Source: Diplosphaera chodatii
Taxonomy: Eukaryota > Chlorophyta > Trebouxiophyceae > Prasiolales > Stichococcaceae
Length of the DNA: 64,000 bases
Direction: 5' to 3'
NCBI GenBank assembly: GCA_032358165.1
Contig: JAALGY010000031.1
Location: 496,001 to 560,000 of the forward strand
Below, piece by piece: positions 37,301 to 52,300 of this stretch. Within the stretch, counting starts at the first letter, position 1; each line of letters begins with the position of its first letter. Made by a program: the position numbers and the translations under genes. The notes under the pieces are model-generated. The model saw nothing but the letters and a program-made list of their open reading frames with translations. It was not told where the DNA came from and made no database searches.

Positions 37301-40300
37301 GCAAGAGCGGCGGCAGCGTGCTGGCAGAGCTGTCTGCATCCGCCAGCCGTGCCGCAAGCGCCCTGATGGTCTGGCACTCCATCACCCACACGATGGGGAT
37401 GGCCGCATCTCGGCCGAGCACATCATGCAGCCGGGAGCACAGCGTGCCGGCCTGCAGCGAGTTGCCGCCCAGCTCGAAGAAGTTGGCGTGCACAGAGATG
37501 GGCTCTGACCTCCGCAGCACAGCCTGCCACACGCTGCACACTGCCTCCTCCAGGTCGTTGGCTGGCCCGACATACTCCGCTGTGGCCTCAAACTCATGCC
37601 GTGGCAGGCTGCGGCGGTCCACCTACGACACATGGGACACTCCTATTATGCTGAGTGTCCCTCCCGGTGATATGAGCTGGTTTTGAGTCATGCTTGCGCG
37701 TGGCAGATGTATAGTATGGTGCAACACACAGAGGCTGCTTCTCACCTTGCCATTTGCCAGTTGAGGCAGCTGATCAAGCTGCACAACGACAGCCGGCACC
37801 ATGTAGCGCGGAAGCTTGGCGCCGCAGGCTGCCAGCACCACCTCCTTGTCAACACTTGCCGGCTCGACGTAGGCAATCAGCGCAGCGTTGGGGGTGTCGA
37901 TGTCCTGCAGCACCACTGCTGCGCCCCGCACTCCGGGCGCTGCTGACAGCACGGCCTCGATTTCGCCCAGCTCCACACGGAAGCCTCGCAGCTGCACCTG
38001 ACCATCCCGACGGCAGATGTACCTACAACATGGCAGTGCAACAACTCAGCAGGCTTGGACACTTCAGGAGATGAACTCCCGTAACAGACAGCCATGAGAG
38101 CATTACTGGTGTCTACCTCATGAGACCGTCGGGCAGCAGCATGACGTTGTCGCCGGTCTTGTATATCTGGCTGTAGAAGGCACTGTCGCCCTTCAGCCGG
38201 AAGGGGTTGGGCAGGAAGGCTGCTGCTGTGAGGTCAGGACGGCCCAGGTAGCCGCGTGCTAGCCCTGGGCCGCTGACGTACAGTTCACCGGGCACCCCAA
38301 TGGGCACAGGTCGCAGGGAACCAGGGTCCAGCACGTAGTGCCTCATGTTTGTCAGTGGCCTGCAAGCAGTGTCAAACGCTCAACAGGTTTGCATGCTGCT
38401 GCTGCACACGTAGCGCAACATCCCATCATATTCCTCGCAGTGCAGACACCGCTGATGATATTACCTTCCAAGAGGAATAAACGACTCCTCGATAATGGAC
38501 TTGGCAATGGGCTCGCAGCTGGTGATGCATGTTGTCTCAGAGGGACCTACAAGGCAGCAACAGAGTGCGTCATATCTCTGGGAATGAGCTCAGCCTGACA
38601 AACCTTCGTGTTAGTGTTAGTAAGACAACAGCACTGAGATGGACACTCACCATAGATCTGGTTCACGATGGTGTTTGGCGCGGCTCTGAACAGCGCATCA
38701 ATTGCAACTGGCAGAACTGCCTCTCCTCCAATTTGCGCAAACCTGAGAGATGTCAAGAGGCCGCGACCGCCACAGGCATCGAGCAGTGCCTGCATGCACT
38801 CACATCATAGTTGCTCCCTGAATGCAGAGAAGGGGTTGGGCAGTGCTTGTGCATGTGCATACAGTTTCGTGCGTAGCTTGAATATCCACCCGTTATGACA
38901 GAGTGCAATGCTGCCAGGTAAGATGCTGCGCATTGCACCTGGCACATCGATGGCACTGTGTTGAGGATCGCGATGCGGTGATCCTGGATCAGAGACGCCA
39001 CCCGAGCAGCGTTTTTGGCATCCTCCATGGTGGCTGCGACCACTGCACAGCCCATGAGCACCGGGCACCAAAAGTCCAGCACGCTCATGTCAAAGTGCAT
39101 CGCAGACCACTGCAACGCTCGGTCCTCGCAGGTGAGCCCCGCTGAGCGCATTGTGGCGGTCATGTATGCAATGACATTTGCCACGCCTGCAAGCAGGTAG
39201 ACTACTGTTGTTACAAGCTTCTGGACACACGAGGAGCCACATGGCAGACCATGCAAGGCATCACGACTGTGACCAGCTGCAGACGCACGCGACTTACCTA
39301 TGTGCCTGATGGCAATGCCCTTGGGCTTGCCAGTGGAGCCTGAAGTGAACACTATGTATGCAAGGCTGTGCACGTTGCCGCTGCCATCTTGATTGGCGGC
39401 GGGGAGAGTGCTGAACTGCTGCCACTGCTCGTCGGAGACCAGCACGTCTAGGGTGGCGGGCAGGTGCGGCCTGATGCCCTCGATACCAGGGTGAATGATG
39501 AGGAGCTGCGCGCGGGCCTGCTCAACAATCGAGCATAGCCGGGCAGCAGGCATGGTGGGGTCAATCGGGATGTAGCAGCCGCCGGCCTTCTCGATGGCGA
39601 TGAGCGCAATGTAAAGGTCGAAGCACTTGTCCATCATCACCGCCACCGGCACATCCGCCCCGATGCCGCGGGCCACCAGGTGATGGGCCAGCCTATTGGC
39701 GCTTGCATTGACCTCGGCAAAGCTGAGGCTTGCGCCGCTGCGGCCATCGATGAGGCACTGCGCGTGCGGCGTGGCAGCGGCCTGCCGCTCGAAGAACTGC
39801 TGCATGCACAGCGCTGGCAGTGGGCCGGCGTTGTCGTTGAAGGTGCGCAGCACCAGCTCCTCCTCTGCGAGCGGCATCACCCGGAGGCTGCTGATGGGCG
39901 TCTCTGGCACTGCGACGACCGACTGCAGCAACGTTGCGAAGTGCTGTGCCATGCGCTCCATCGTGGCGGCACTGAACAGGTCGGTGGAGTAATTGAACAT
40001 GCCCTCGAAGCTCTTGTTCCTGCAAAAAACAGACTGACGTGAGCAAGCCGGCCCTGACATATCAGCCATTTGCACACGCTGCAGATGTATGACACGCTGT
40101 CTGCAAAACGGTTCCCATGTAGGTGTCGACCCACCCGAGGTTGACAGAGACCACCAGGTCAGTTGGGGCCACGTCGCCACGGTCTGATGTGACACTGCTG
40201 GCGTCCAGCCCCTCCCAGCCAGGCATAGGCACGCCTCCAGCTTCACCGGCACCCTCGACCACCAGCATCACCTGCATCATGGGCAGACACAGGTAAGGAA

Positions 40301-43300
40301 CACGCCATGTTCAAGTGGGCATACAACCTGGACGTGCAAGCCTGCCAATGCAGATGCTGTGCACAGCGCAACACCTGGTAGACGGGGGTGAAGGCGGCGC
40401 TGCGGACTGCTCCCAGGCTGTCCACCACCCTGGCAAAGGGCGCAATCCCATGGGCGAAGGCCTGTGTCGCTGCTGCCTTGGCCCGGTCCAGAGCGCTGCT
40501 GAAGCTGGGGTCGCCAGACAGATCCGTGCGCAGCGCCAGCGTGTTGACGAATGCACCCAGCAGCTCGTCCACCTCGGACAGCTCCCGGTTGGCGTAGGGC
40601 GTTCCCACCACGATGTCGTCCTGGGTGGTGTATTTTTGCAGCAGCACCTGTGTGTGAGCGGATACAGCACTGGTGAGTTACATGGCACCAGATATGGCAT
40701 CTGCGGCAAATACACACTCAGGTGCATCGAGCTGTGAGGCAGAAGCCTTCCGGCCTCACCTGAAGCGCGGTCAGTACAATCACGAATGGTGTCGTCTGCC
40801 GAGCAGCAGCAAGCTGCTGGAGGCTGTGGGACACAGCCGCCGGTGCGGCAAAGCGCAGCTGGGCACCAGCAAAGGACATGGTGCTGGGGCGCGGGCGGTC
40901 AGTCTGCCACTCCAGCAGGGCCGGTGCGCCTGCCAATGTCTGCCGCCACCATGCCAGCTCCGCGCCAAGGGCTGCTGTGTCCAGGTTTGCACGCTGCCAG
41001 GCCGCATAGTCAACATATGCCACACTCAGCGGCGGCCACTGCGGCTTGCTGCGGTGCAGTGCTGCACGGTAGGCTGCTGAGAGGTCGCGGCCCAGGATGT
41101 TCAGTGAGATGACGTCTGTGATGCTGTGGTGCTGCACCACCATGAGCACATGCTCCTGTGCTGACAGTCGGAACACCTGCGCAAGACAGCAGGTGTCAAA
41201 CAACCAACTACTACAGCAGTCAGTGTCATATGCGAGACCTGCCAGATACATCATAGTTGCGCAGGTGGCGTACGCCACTGCAGGCTTACATGGATCCGGA
41301 TCAGCGGGTCCTTGTACAGATCGAAAGGCGCGGTTGCAGCCTGCAGCCATGCCACAGCTAGGCTGCTTCCAGACCGTAGCTCAGTCTCCCCAGACTTCTG
41401 CTGTGCAACCAGGGGGGAGCCATTGGCGGGGATGTCGGTGCTGAGCACACTGACTGCGCTTGCTGGCAGCACGGTCTGCTGCGGACCATCGGCTGTAGCC
41501 ACGAAGCGCGTCCGCAGCACCTGCAGCACACCATGCTAAACCCTCAGTGTCGTCACTCCAGGCCATGCTCATGTCTTTGCAATCAGTAGAAGCATGAACT
41601 ATATCACAACAGGCCATGGCCGCACCAGATGGCGCACAGCCAGCAGCTGCACAGCTGCTTGCAGCGCTCTCATGTCGAGACCGCCTTGCAGAAGCACGCC
41701 CCACGGCGTGTTGTACGCAGCACTGCCGGGGTCTTGCTGCCACAGCTGCAGGAATTGCTCCTACGCCACGACCAAGGGTGTATCAGATAGGGTTACAGAT
41801 GGCTCGTGCCTGAGCACAGCTTGAAGTGTATATCCAGGTTATGCCATCGTGTGCAATGTCACCTGCTGGAAGGACAGCTGTGTAGGAGTGTGGATGCCTT
41901 CAGCAAGGTCTGCCAGCTGCCTGCTGACAGTTGGCAGCAGCGGTGCTACGTGCACAGCACCAGGCGCCAGCACATCCTGGGCAACCTTGGCGGCAAAAGC
42001 CCGGATGGTCTGGTGCATGAACAGCCAGGCCGCCGGGATGTTCGCATCCAACCCCAGTGCAGAGCGCACACGGGAGCAGACTGACCCGGTCTGCAGGGAG
42101 TTGCCGCCAATCTGCAGGATAATGGGAGAGGGGTCTCGGTACACAGACTCAGGAACCATTTGTGCACGTGTCCATGCCAAGCTTTGTGATGTAGCCCAAA
42201 TTGCAGCAGACCAGCACACTCACCTCGAACCAGTTGGCCTCGACAGACACTGGCTGGTCCTGCGGCAGCCCAAGCACCTCCCTCCAGGCCGACTCGACCG
42301 CCTCTTCGACAGGGTTGGCAGGCGCAACATATGCCGCCGTCGAACTGAACTCATGACGAGGCAGGCTCCTGCGGTCGACCTGTGAATGGACAATCGCAAC
42401 CGTCAGTCGCATGACTGCTGCAACGCTTTGTGACGATGCAACAGACACAGCACAACTATCAGCTCACCTTGCCGTTGCGCAGGCGTGGCAGCTCAGCCAG
42501 CCGCACCACAGCGGATGGCACCATGTACCGCGGCAGCTTGGCGCTGCAGGCTGACAGCACCGCCTCCTGCTCAGCTGACTCCGGTGCCACATAGGCAACG
42601 AGCGCTGCATTGGGGCTGTCACCGTCCTGCAGCACCACCGCCGCGCTCTGGACACCCGGCGCTGCTGACGCCACTGCCTCGATCTCGCCCAGCTCCACGC
42701 GGAAGCCGCGCAGCTGCACCTGGCCGTCCTTGCGGCCAAAGAAGCGGTTAGTGCCGTCGGGCAGCCACATGACGGTGTCGCCGGTGCGGTACATGCGGTC
42801 GTAGTACTTGCTGTCGCCGCGCAGCTTGAAGGGGTTGGGCAGGAAGGCTGCCTCTGTCAGATCTGGGCGCCCGACATAACCGTGCGCCACGCCGGGACCA
42901 CACACGAACAGCTCGCCAGGCACGCCGAGAGGGCATGGCTGCAGCGTGGCCGAGTCCAGCACATAATGCCGCATGTTGGTGAGCGCCCTATACAACATGA
43001 AATGACATCAGCGTCTTGATAGCTAGCAAGCATACACTACAGCACAGACGATGCAAACCGTACAGGAGACGGCTCCCTGGTGCAGTCTCACCCTCCGATG
43101 GGGACAGTGGCAGCAGTAGCAAACTCGTTGATCAGGTACGATGTGGTGCACACGGCCGCCTCAGTGGGACCTGCATGCATATGTTGCCTGTCAGAGTGGG
43201 GCTAGCTGCATAGATGCCTCACACGATTTGCGCAGTGGCTGAAAAGCTGCAGCAGATCGTATATGCAGGCAGCTCAGCCATGGCACTTGCTGCGCACCAT

Positions 43301-46300
43301 AGATGTTGTACACGGCGGCTGTTGGTGCTGCTGCCAGCATTGCGGCGACTGCTGTTGGCCGCACCGCCTCACCACCAACGCTCACGTGGCGCAGGCTGCT
43401 CAGCAGTGGCTTGCCACCGCACGCCTCAAGCAGTGGCTGACAGATGGACGGCACGAAGCTGGTGCTGACGACACTGTGCTGCTGGATCAGCGCCGCCACA
43501 GCCTCCACGTCCTTCAGCTGCTGAGATGGCGCCATGACAATGGAGCAGCCAGCGGCGATGCCGACCCAGAAGTCCAGGACATGCACATCTGCAAGCAGAT
43601 GACGGTGGCGCAGTGCTGTTAGCCGAGTGCCCATGCTGTGATACCTGCATTTGCAACCTGCCATCGCGGTGCGATCCTGTGAATCTGAAAGCTGCACTCA
43701 CCAAAGTTGAGCGCCATCCAGTTCAGCATCTTGTCGCCAGCAGCGATGCCGGCGCGCTTCAGCTCAGGAAGCTTGTGGGCGATCACGTTGGCCACGCCGC
43801 AGTGTTGCACACAGATGCCCTTCGGCTTGCCAGTCGAGCCTGCAGCAGGGCGAAACTTCAACCAATTGGTGGCAAACCTTGCACACAGCAACACGACACT
43901 TGATCCCGTGTCAAGCAGCTACGTTGCAGTTGCAACACTGCACGCACCAGATGTGAACATGAGGTACATGGCGTTGTCGAGGCCGCTGCGCATAGCTAGG
44001 TTGCTGGGATCAAGGTCAGAAAACTGACGCCAGGCTGGCTCTGCAACAAGCGCCTCCACAGCTGACAGGCTGTCACGGATGCCAGCCAGGGCGGGGCTGA
44101 CGAGCAGCACCCGGGCGCCAGACTGCTGCAGCACCTCTGCAATGCGTCCTGCTGGCAGTGTGATGTCCAGAGGCTGATAGCAGCCTGCACAGGAATAACA
44201 GTTCGTTCTGGACATACCGAAGACACAGCATTTCCTGACACACAGATGGCAAGATACCACACAAACTGCAAATTGCATGTCCGTCAACCAGGTGCGTCGG
44301 TCATCTGCCGGCGCATCCAGTGGAGCTGCTCACCTCCAGCCTTCAGGACGGCGATCAGTGCGATGTACGCCTCGAAGCACTTGTCCATCAGCACCGCCAC
44401 TGGATCGTCTGCGGCAACGCCAGCGCTGACCAGGTGCCGGGCGAGGCGGTTGGCTGCCTGGTTCACCTCGGCATATGTGAGGCTGCTGCCGGTGGCGCTG
44501 TCGAAGAGGCAGGCTGTGTGCGGCAGCGCAGCCGCCCGGCGCTCAAAGTGTTGATGAGCACACAGCGTGGGCGCTGGCCCAGCAGTGCGGTTGAAGGTGT
44601 GCAGCACCATCTGCTGCTCCTCGGGTGCCATCAAGCTGACGCTGCTGAGCTGGCCCTCTGGCTGTAACGCGACAGCAGTCAGGAGGTTGGTCAGGTGCAG
44701 CGCCATGCGTTGGCCTGTTGCAACCTTGAACAGATCTGTTGCGACCACAAGGTGCCCAGTGATGCCAGCATCCCTGCACGGTACACATGTCGCAGGGTCA
44801 GCACACATGGTTTCGTTCTGCAGACTCCATGGGATGTGACACCCGTAATCACCAAGGTCGAGTTTCAACCAGGCCAGCAAGCACTTGCAACGTGCTGCAC
44901 ACCGGCTGATGTGCAGTCTGAAGAACATGTCGGTTGGTGTGATGTCCGCTTCTTCCTCCATGCTGATTGGCAGCCAGCTGGCAGCCTCGCCTGCGGCTTT
45001 GCTGGCCGCCGACTCGTGAGTGAAGTCAGACTCGCCCTCCAAGGTCAGGAGCACCTGAGATTCAGAGTCTGCAATTCAATCAGATTGAACGATATGCAAA
45101 ACAGAAATCATCAACCGTTTGTTCACGATCACCGCATGGCACCTCGCACACAGCCGGTCACCTGGTAGACAGGCGTGAAACTGGCAGAGCGCGGCTGCTT
45201 CAGGGCATCCACCACCATGGCGAACGGCGCCTCAGCATGTGAGAAGGCTTCCCTCGCTGTCTTGCTGGCGTCCTTCAGCAGCTGCCGGAAGGATGCTTTG
45301 CCGTCAACAGCCGTGCGCAATGCCAGGGTGTTGACCATACAGCCCGCCAGCTGCTTGAGCTGCGGCATGCTGCGGTTGGCGTAAGGCGTGCCGACCACGA
45401 TGTCATCATGGGCAGAGTACCTTGCCAGCAGCACCTGGTAAGGGACAGACGTTCGAAGCTTGGTGGTGGGTCAGCAGGCTGCCACATGTGCACACCTGAT
45501 CACACGGGAAGCAACTTGGCATGCAGCCCAACCGGTGACTGGCGACATGAACATACCTGGACAGCAGCAAGGATGACGCAGAACAGGGTGGTATGCTCCG
45601 CAGCTGCCAGCTGCTGCAGCTGTGCTGTGACGGATGGTGTAACCTGCACTGGCACAGCAGCACCAGCGTAGCCTGCCACCTCTGGGCGCCGGTGGTCCCA
45701 CGGCAGCTCCAGCAGCGGCGGGGCACCCTGCAGGTTCTCCTGCCACCAGGCCAGGTGGGCGGCCAGCTGGTCCCTCGTGATGTGCTGCCGCTGCCATGCT
45801 GCATAGTCTACAAACTGCACAGGCAGCGGCGCCCAGCTGGGATGGCTGCCAGCTGTGAGAGCTGCTGTTGCAGCTTGCAGCTCGCGCTGAAGGAGTGCTG
45901 CCGACCAGCCATCGGTGATGCAGTGGTGCAAGCTTGCCAGCAGCAGATGCCGCTGGTTGGGCAGGACCCACACCTGCAAACCAAACAGCAGGGTGCTGTG
46001 CGGGCAAGGGGTTTGGTCGACGACAGCAGGGCATGATGCAAAGAGAACCATCGACCACTTCAGCTTTTCGAATTGGCATACCTCCATCCTTGTGAGTGGC
46101 TGTTCGAGGAGATCAAATGGCTGTTGCATGAATGCCGTGACCTGACTGTGCAGTATCGAGCCTGCATATATCACGCAATAACAGCTTGTACAAGCTGCAG
46201 ATAGCTGCAAGCATGCAGGTCCGTCACAAACTGTGCATCCACGTCCGCCGCGATGCTGTGCAGGCCGAAGACCACACCTTGCTTGATCTGGCAGATACCG

Positions 46301-49300
46301 TCCACGACATCTATGCCGGCGGTAGCATCGTTGCCAAGGTGCACGACAGCCAAGCAGTCCTCAGGACGACCCAGCGGTGCTGTGTGTTGCATGGGTCTGC
46401 AGGCTGCACCAGGACCCTTGCTGATTCGGGCACGCAACACCTATAAGCATGAGATCAGCTGTAAGTGTTGAGACCAGCGGATGATGTAAGAGCAAGCCAC
46501 CGAAGCACACGAGCAGCAGGCATTGCTTGCCAACAACCTGGGCACAGCCCAGGCAACTACATGGCCTTTTGCAGGAGCAACACCCACCTGCTGACGGTCA
46601 AAGAGCATCGTTGCAGCGGCCTGAAGCATAGGCAAGTCCACAGCGCCCTCCAAGCAGAGGTAGAAGCCAGAGTTGTAGGCACTGGAGTCTGGGGCATTCT
46701 CCCACAGCTGGTAGAATTGCTCCTGCAGAGCGGCATTACACCAGATCATACACCAACGAAAGCACCTGAACAGGTGAGGAATGTCAGCAGAAACGTCACT
46801 CCAGGGTGCACGGACCTGCTCATATGTGAGGGGCGCCGCGACTGGGCCGTCAGCATCCTGCTGGCTGACAGTTGCAACGAGCGGCGGCAGGGCTGACAAG
46901 GCTGACATGGCGCCTGCATCTGACAGCCGTGCTGCCAGAGCCTCGATGGTCTGGCACTCCAGCACCCACACGATGGGGATGGCCGCCTCGCCGCCCAGCA
47001 CTGCACGCAGCCGGGAGCACAGGGCTCCGGCCTGCAGCGAGTTGCCGCCCATCTGGAAGAAGTTGGCGTACACCGACACCGGCTCGCTGATGTGAAGCGT
47101 CTGCTGCCAGGCGTCGTGCACCGCCTGCTCCAGTGGCGTGCGTGGCGCCACGAACGCAGGGCCATCTGCCGCTGCATCGCTGCGGGGCAGCGCCTTGCGC
47201 GACACCTTGCCGCTGGGCAGCCGGGGCAGCTCTGCCAGCCGCACAAACGCTGATGGGACCATGTAGTGTGGCAGCTTTGCGTGCGCTGCCGCCAGCAGTG
47301 CTGCCTCGTCTGCTGTCTGTGGCGTGACGTAGGCCACCAACACCGCTGTCGGGGTGTGCGCATCCTGCAGCACAACAACGGCGTCCTGCACGCCGGGCAC
47401 AGCCGCCAGCACCGCCTCGATCTCGCCCAGCTCCAGGCGGAAGCCACGCAGCTTGACCTGGGCATCAGCCCGCCCAACATACCTGCATGCAGTGCAACGG
47501 ACTTGTTGGACTGCAACACCACGCATTCAACAGGCAAGGCACGAGACACCCGCAGGCCACTGAGCTTCTGCTTCCATGAACTTCTTCAATCGTGATTGTG
47601 TAGTAGCTGTGGTGTTCACCTCAGGTTGCCGTCAGGCAGCCAGGCCACCACATCGCCTGTGCGGTACATGCGGCCATAGGCTGGGCTGCCACCAGGCTGC
47701 TTGAAGGGGTTGGGCAGGAAGCGCTCTGCCGTCAGCTGCGGCTGGCCAGCATACCCACGCGCCACGCCCACGCCGCTGGCAAACAGCTCGCCGGGCACGC
47801 CCACGGGCAGGGGCTGCAGTGAGCGCGGGTCCAGCACATACAGCCGGGTGTTGTGGATGGGCCGCCCGATGGGCACGCTGCCGACGCCGCTGTACTGGGC
47901 GCAGGGGAAGGTGGCCACCATGACGCTGGCCTCCGTGGGGCCTGCAGATAAAGATGTGACTCGGGCCTTTGTACCCAGCTTTGCAGCATCGGTTGATTGG
48001 GGTGCACATGGATACTCTCCAACAGAATGGGCCTTGACCAGGATATGCCAGAACATTCCCAGCCATAGCACAGACATGCAGGCGCATACCGTAGCAGTTG
48101 TAGATGGCAGCGTTGGGCACCATGCGCTGCGCCTTGGCCAGGGTGGCAGGGTTTAGCGCCTCTGCCCCAAGGGCCAGGTTGCGCAAGCTGACAAGCTCCG
48201 CCGCATTCTGGCAGGTGTCCATGATCACCTGCGCATTTGGTGGGTACTCCTTAGTCTGCAGGATAGCTGAATGCCCTGAGCCAGCTGAGTGGAGCGAGAG
48301 CACAGGGCAACCCTGGGCCTGGTTGTCAGCAGGTGTGTACCTGGAACTGCGAGGGCGTGATCATCAGGAATACCACGCCATGTTGCTTGATCAAGCGCCG
48401 TGCAATGTCGGGATCCTTGATGTCGTCAGCCGGCGCCACCACTATGCCGCAGCCCATGCTCAGCGGCAGCCAGACGTCCATGATGCTGCCGTCGAAGATG
48501 AATGGCATGGTCTGGAAGAACATGGCGCCAGGATCCAGGGGCGCTGTGGCAGTGCGGTAGTAGTGCAGCAGGTTCACCACGCCGCCGTGGCACACCTCCA
48601 CGCCCTGCAAGCCATGTTGAGCTTGTGGACTTGATGTACGGGAGTGCAGGCTGCATATCTTACTTGCAGCACACCACATCGGGCAGATGGTGAAGTAGGT
48701 TCTTGTTGCTGACAGCTTACCTTGGGCTGGCCGGTGGAGCCGGATGTGAAGATGCAGTAGGCAAGATCAGCAGGACCAGCACGCTGCTGCAGGTCGGTCA
48801 GCGGCTGGTCCTTGAACTGCTGCCACCCCTGATCCATGACCACTGCCTCTACCTCCAGCAGATCAGCTGTTTGCACCGATGCTGAGGCAAGCAGCAGCCG
48901 CACGCCAGTCTGACGCAGCATGAATGCTGCTCGCTCTGCTGGCAGCTCAGGGTCCAGCGGCACGTAGTAGCCGCCCGCCTTCAGCACCGCCAGGAGCACG
49001 ATGTACAGCTGCGGGCACTTGGGCAGCGACACGCCCACAGCGCAGCCCGCTGCCACGCCTCTGCCGACCAGCCAGTGCGCCAGCTGGTTGGCGGCGGCGT
49101 TGACGGCAGCGTAGGTGATGCGCTCGCTGCCAGACGCCAGGCACACCGCTGCAGGAGTGCGCTGGGCCGCCTGCTCGAAGAGCTGGTGCACTGCCACGTC
49201 AGCAGGGTATGGCTCCTCGGTGTCATTAAAGGTGTGCAGCGTCAGCTGCCGCTCCTCTGGGCTGAGCAGGCCCAGCTGCGACAGCGGCGTGTCTGGCTGT

Positions 49301-52300
49301 GCGACTGCCGCCGCCAGCAGGCTGCTGAGGTGCTGCGCCATGCGCTCCATGCTGGACTCATCGAACAGGTCGGTGGAGTACTCGAACAGTGCCTCCAGGC
49401 TGTCGTTCCTGCACGAGACGCAACTTGAATGAGCATCCGCTGCACAAAAGCTGGTGTTACCTGGGAAGATAATGGTGCACAGACAGTGCAGGTGTCCACA
49501 ACCTGGTCCACTGACCTCAGCTTGACAGAGACGACCAGGTCGGTTGGCACAACATTGCCACGATCCGCTGCCACGCGGCTGACGTCCAGTCCCTCCCAGC
49601 CAGGGATTTGCACTGCACCGGGTTCACCCTCGCCATCCACCACCAGCATGACCTGGAGAGTCCAGGGTACACAACACGATCGCATGACTGACTTCACGGC
49701 GGAATGTAACATCTCAGCATATTGCATGGCAGACGCGGCGATGTGCTGGGCATGGCACCTGGTAGACGGGGGTGAAGGCGGCGCTGCGGACGGCGCCCAG
49801 GCTGTCCACCACCCTGGCAAAGGGCGCCATCCCATGGGCAAACGCCTGCGTCGCTGCTGCCTTGGCCCGGTCCAGAGCGCTGCTGAAGCTGGGGTCGCCA
49901 GACAGATCCGTGCGCAGGGCAAGCGTGTTGACGAATGCACCCAGCAGCTCATCCACCTCGGACAGCTCCCGGTTGGCGTAGGGCGTGCCCACCACGATGT
50001 CATCCTGTGTAGTGTACTTGTGCAGCAGCACCTGCGTGTGAGCGTGCACAGCACATCAGGACTTGCCCAGCATTTTATGAGCTGCACCATGGCACAGCGG
50101 TTAAAAAGTGAGCTATGAAGCAGAAGTGGCCTGGCCTGACCTGCAGCACGGTCAGCAGGACCACGAAGGGTGTCGTCTGCCGGGCAGCAGCAAGCTGCTG
50201 GAGGCCTTGAGACACAGCCGCCGGTGCGGCAAAGCGCAGCTGGGCGCCAGCAAAGGACATGGTGCTGGGGCGCGGGCGGTCAGTCTGCCACTCCAGCAGG
50301 GCCGGTGCGCCTGCCAATGTCTGCCGCCACCATGCCAGCTCCGCTTCGAGGGCTGCTGTGTCCAGGTTGGCTCGCTGCCAGGCCGCATAGTCAACGTATG
50401 CCACACTCAGCGGCGGCCACTGCGGCTTGCTGCGGTGCAGTGCTGCACGGTAGGCTGCTGAAAGGTCACGGCCCAGGATGTTCAGTGAGATGACGTCTGT
50501 GATGCTGTGGTGCTGCACCACCATGAGCACGTGCTCCTGTGCTGACAGTTGGAACACCTGCGCAAGACAGCAGGTGTCAAACAACCAACTACTGCAGCAG
50601 CAGTGTCATATGCGAGACCTGCCAGATACATCATGGTTGCGCAGGTGGCGTACGCCACTGCAGCCTTACATGGATCCGGATCAGTGGGTCCTTGTACAGA
50701 TCGAATGGCGCGGTTGCAGCCTGCAGCCATGCCACAGCTAGGCTGCTTCCGGGCCGTAGCTCAGTCTCCCCAGACTTCTGCTGTGCAACCAGGGGGGAGC
50801 CGTTGGCGGGGATGTCGGTGCTGAGCACACTGACTGCGCTTGCTGGCAGCACGGTCTGCTGCGGACCCTCGGCTGTAGCCACGAAGCGCGTCCGCAGCAC
50901 CTGCAGCACACCGTGCTGGAGCCTCAGTGTCGTCACTCCCAGCCATGCTCATGTCTATGCAGTCAGAAGAAGCATGAACTATATCACAGGCCATGGCCGC
51001 ACCAGATGGCGCACAGCCAGCAGCCGCACAGCTGCTTGCAGCGCTCTCATGTCGAGACCGCCTTGCAGAAGCACGCCCCAGGGTGTGTTGTACGCAGCGC
51101 TACCGGGGTCTTGCTGCCACAGCTGCAGGAATTGCTCCTACGCCACATGACCAAGGGTGTATCAGATAGGGTTACAGATGGCTCGTGCCTGAGCACAGCT
51201 TGAAGGGTACATCCAGGTTATGCCATCGTGTGCAATGTCACCTGTTGGAAGGACAGCTGTGTAGGAGTGTGGATGCCTTCAGCAGGGTCTGCCAGCTGCC
51301 TGCTGACAGTTGGCAGCAGCGGTGCTACGCGCACAGCACCAGGCGCCAGCACATCCTGGGCAATCTTGGCTGCGAAAGCCCGGATGGTCTGGTGCATGAA
51401 CAGCCAGGCTGCTGGGATGTTTGCCCCCAACTCCAGTGCAGAGCGCACACGGGAGCAGACTGACCCGGTCTGCAGCGAGTTGCCGCCGATCTGCGCAGGA
51501 TAATAGGAGAGGGGCTCAGCAAACAGGCTCAGGTAACATTTGTGCACGTGTCCATGCCAAGCTTTTCTGATGTAGCGCAAATTGCAGCAGACCAGCACAC
51601 TCACCTCGAACCAGTTGGCCTCGACAGACACTGGCTGGTCCTGCGGCAGCCCAAGCACCTCCCTCCAGGCCGACTCGACCGCCTCTTCGACAGGGTTGGC
51701 AGGCGCAACATATGCCGCCGTCGAACTAAACTCATGACGAGGCAGGCTCCTGCGGTCGACCTGTGAACGGACAATCGCAACCGTCAGTCGCATGACTGCT
51801 GCAACGCTTTGTGACGATGCAACAGACACAGCACAACTATCAGCTCACCTTGCCGTTGCGCAGGCGTGGCAGCTCAGCCAGCCGCACCACAGCGGATGGC
51901 ACCATGTACCGCGGCAGCTTGGCGCTGCAGGCTGACAGCACCGCCTCCTGCTCAGCTGACTCCGGTGCCACATAGGCAACGAGCGCTGCATTGGGGCTGT
52001 CACCGTCCTGCAGCACCACCGCCACGCTCTGCACGCCAGCGACTGCTGACACCACTGCCTCGATCTCGCCCAGCTCCACGCGGAAGCCGCGCAGCTGCAC
52101 CTGGCCGTCCTTGCGGCCGAAGAAGCGGTTGGTGCCGTCGGGCAGCCACATGACGGTGTCGCCGGTGCGGTACATGCGGTCGTAGTATTTGCTGTCGCTG
52201 CGCAGCTTGAAGGGGTTGGGCAGGAAAGCGGCCTCTGTCAGGTCTGGGCGCCCGACATAGCCGCGCGCCACGCCAGGACCACAGACGAACAGCTCGCCAG

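Larger units (their letters stand above)
40135..49408 (-). repeat. Tandem two-module duplication, second copy (w4 A-T, w5 C-A-T, w6 C)
   Basis: Second copy of the unit at 58718-49516, separated from it only by the intron 49515-49409. After its left end the relation breaks: the next A domain (w6) is pocket P3 with a 722-nt first exon, where the first copy is followed by a P2 A domain with a 688-nt exon. The A-T part of w4 is near-identical to w2 in exons but not in introns. Confidence 0.85.
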
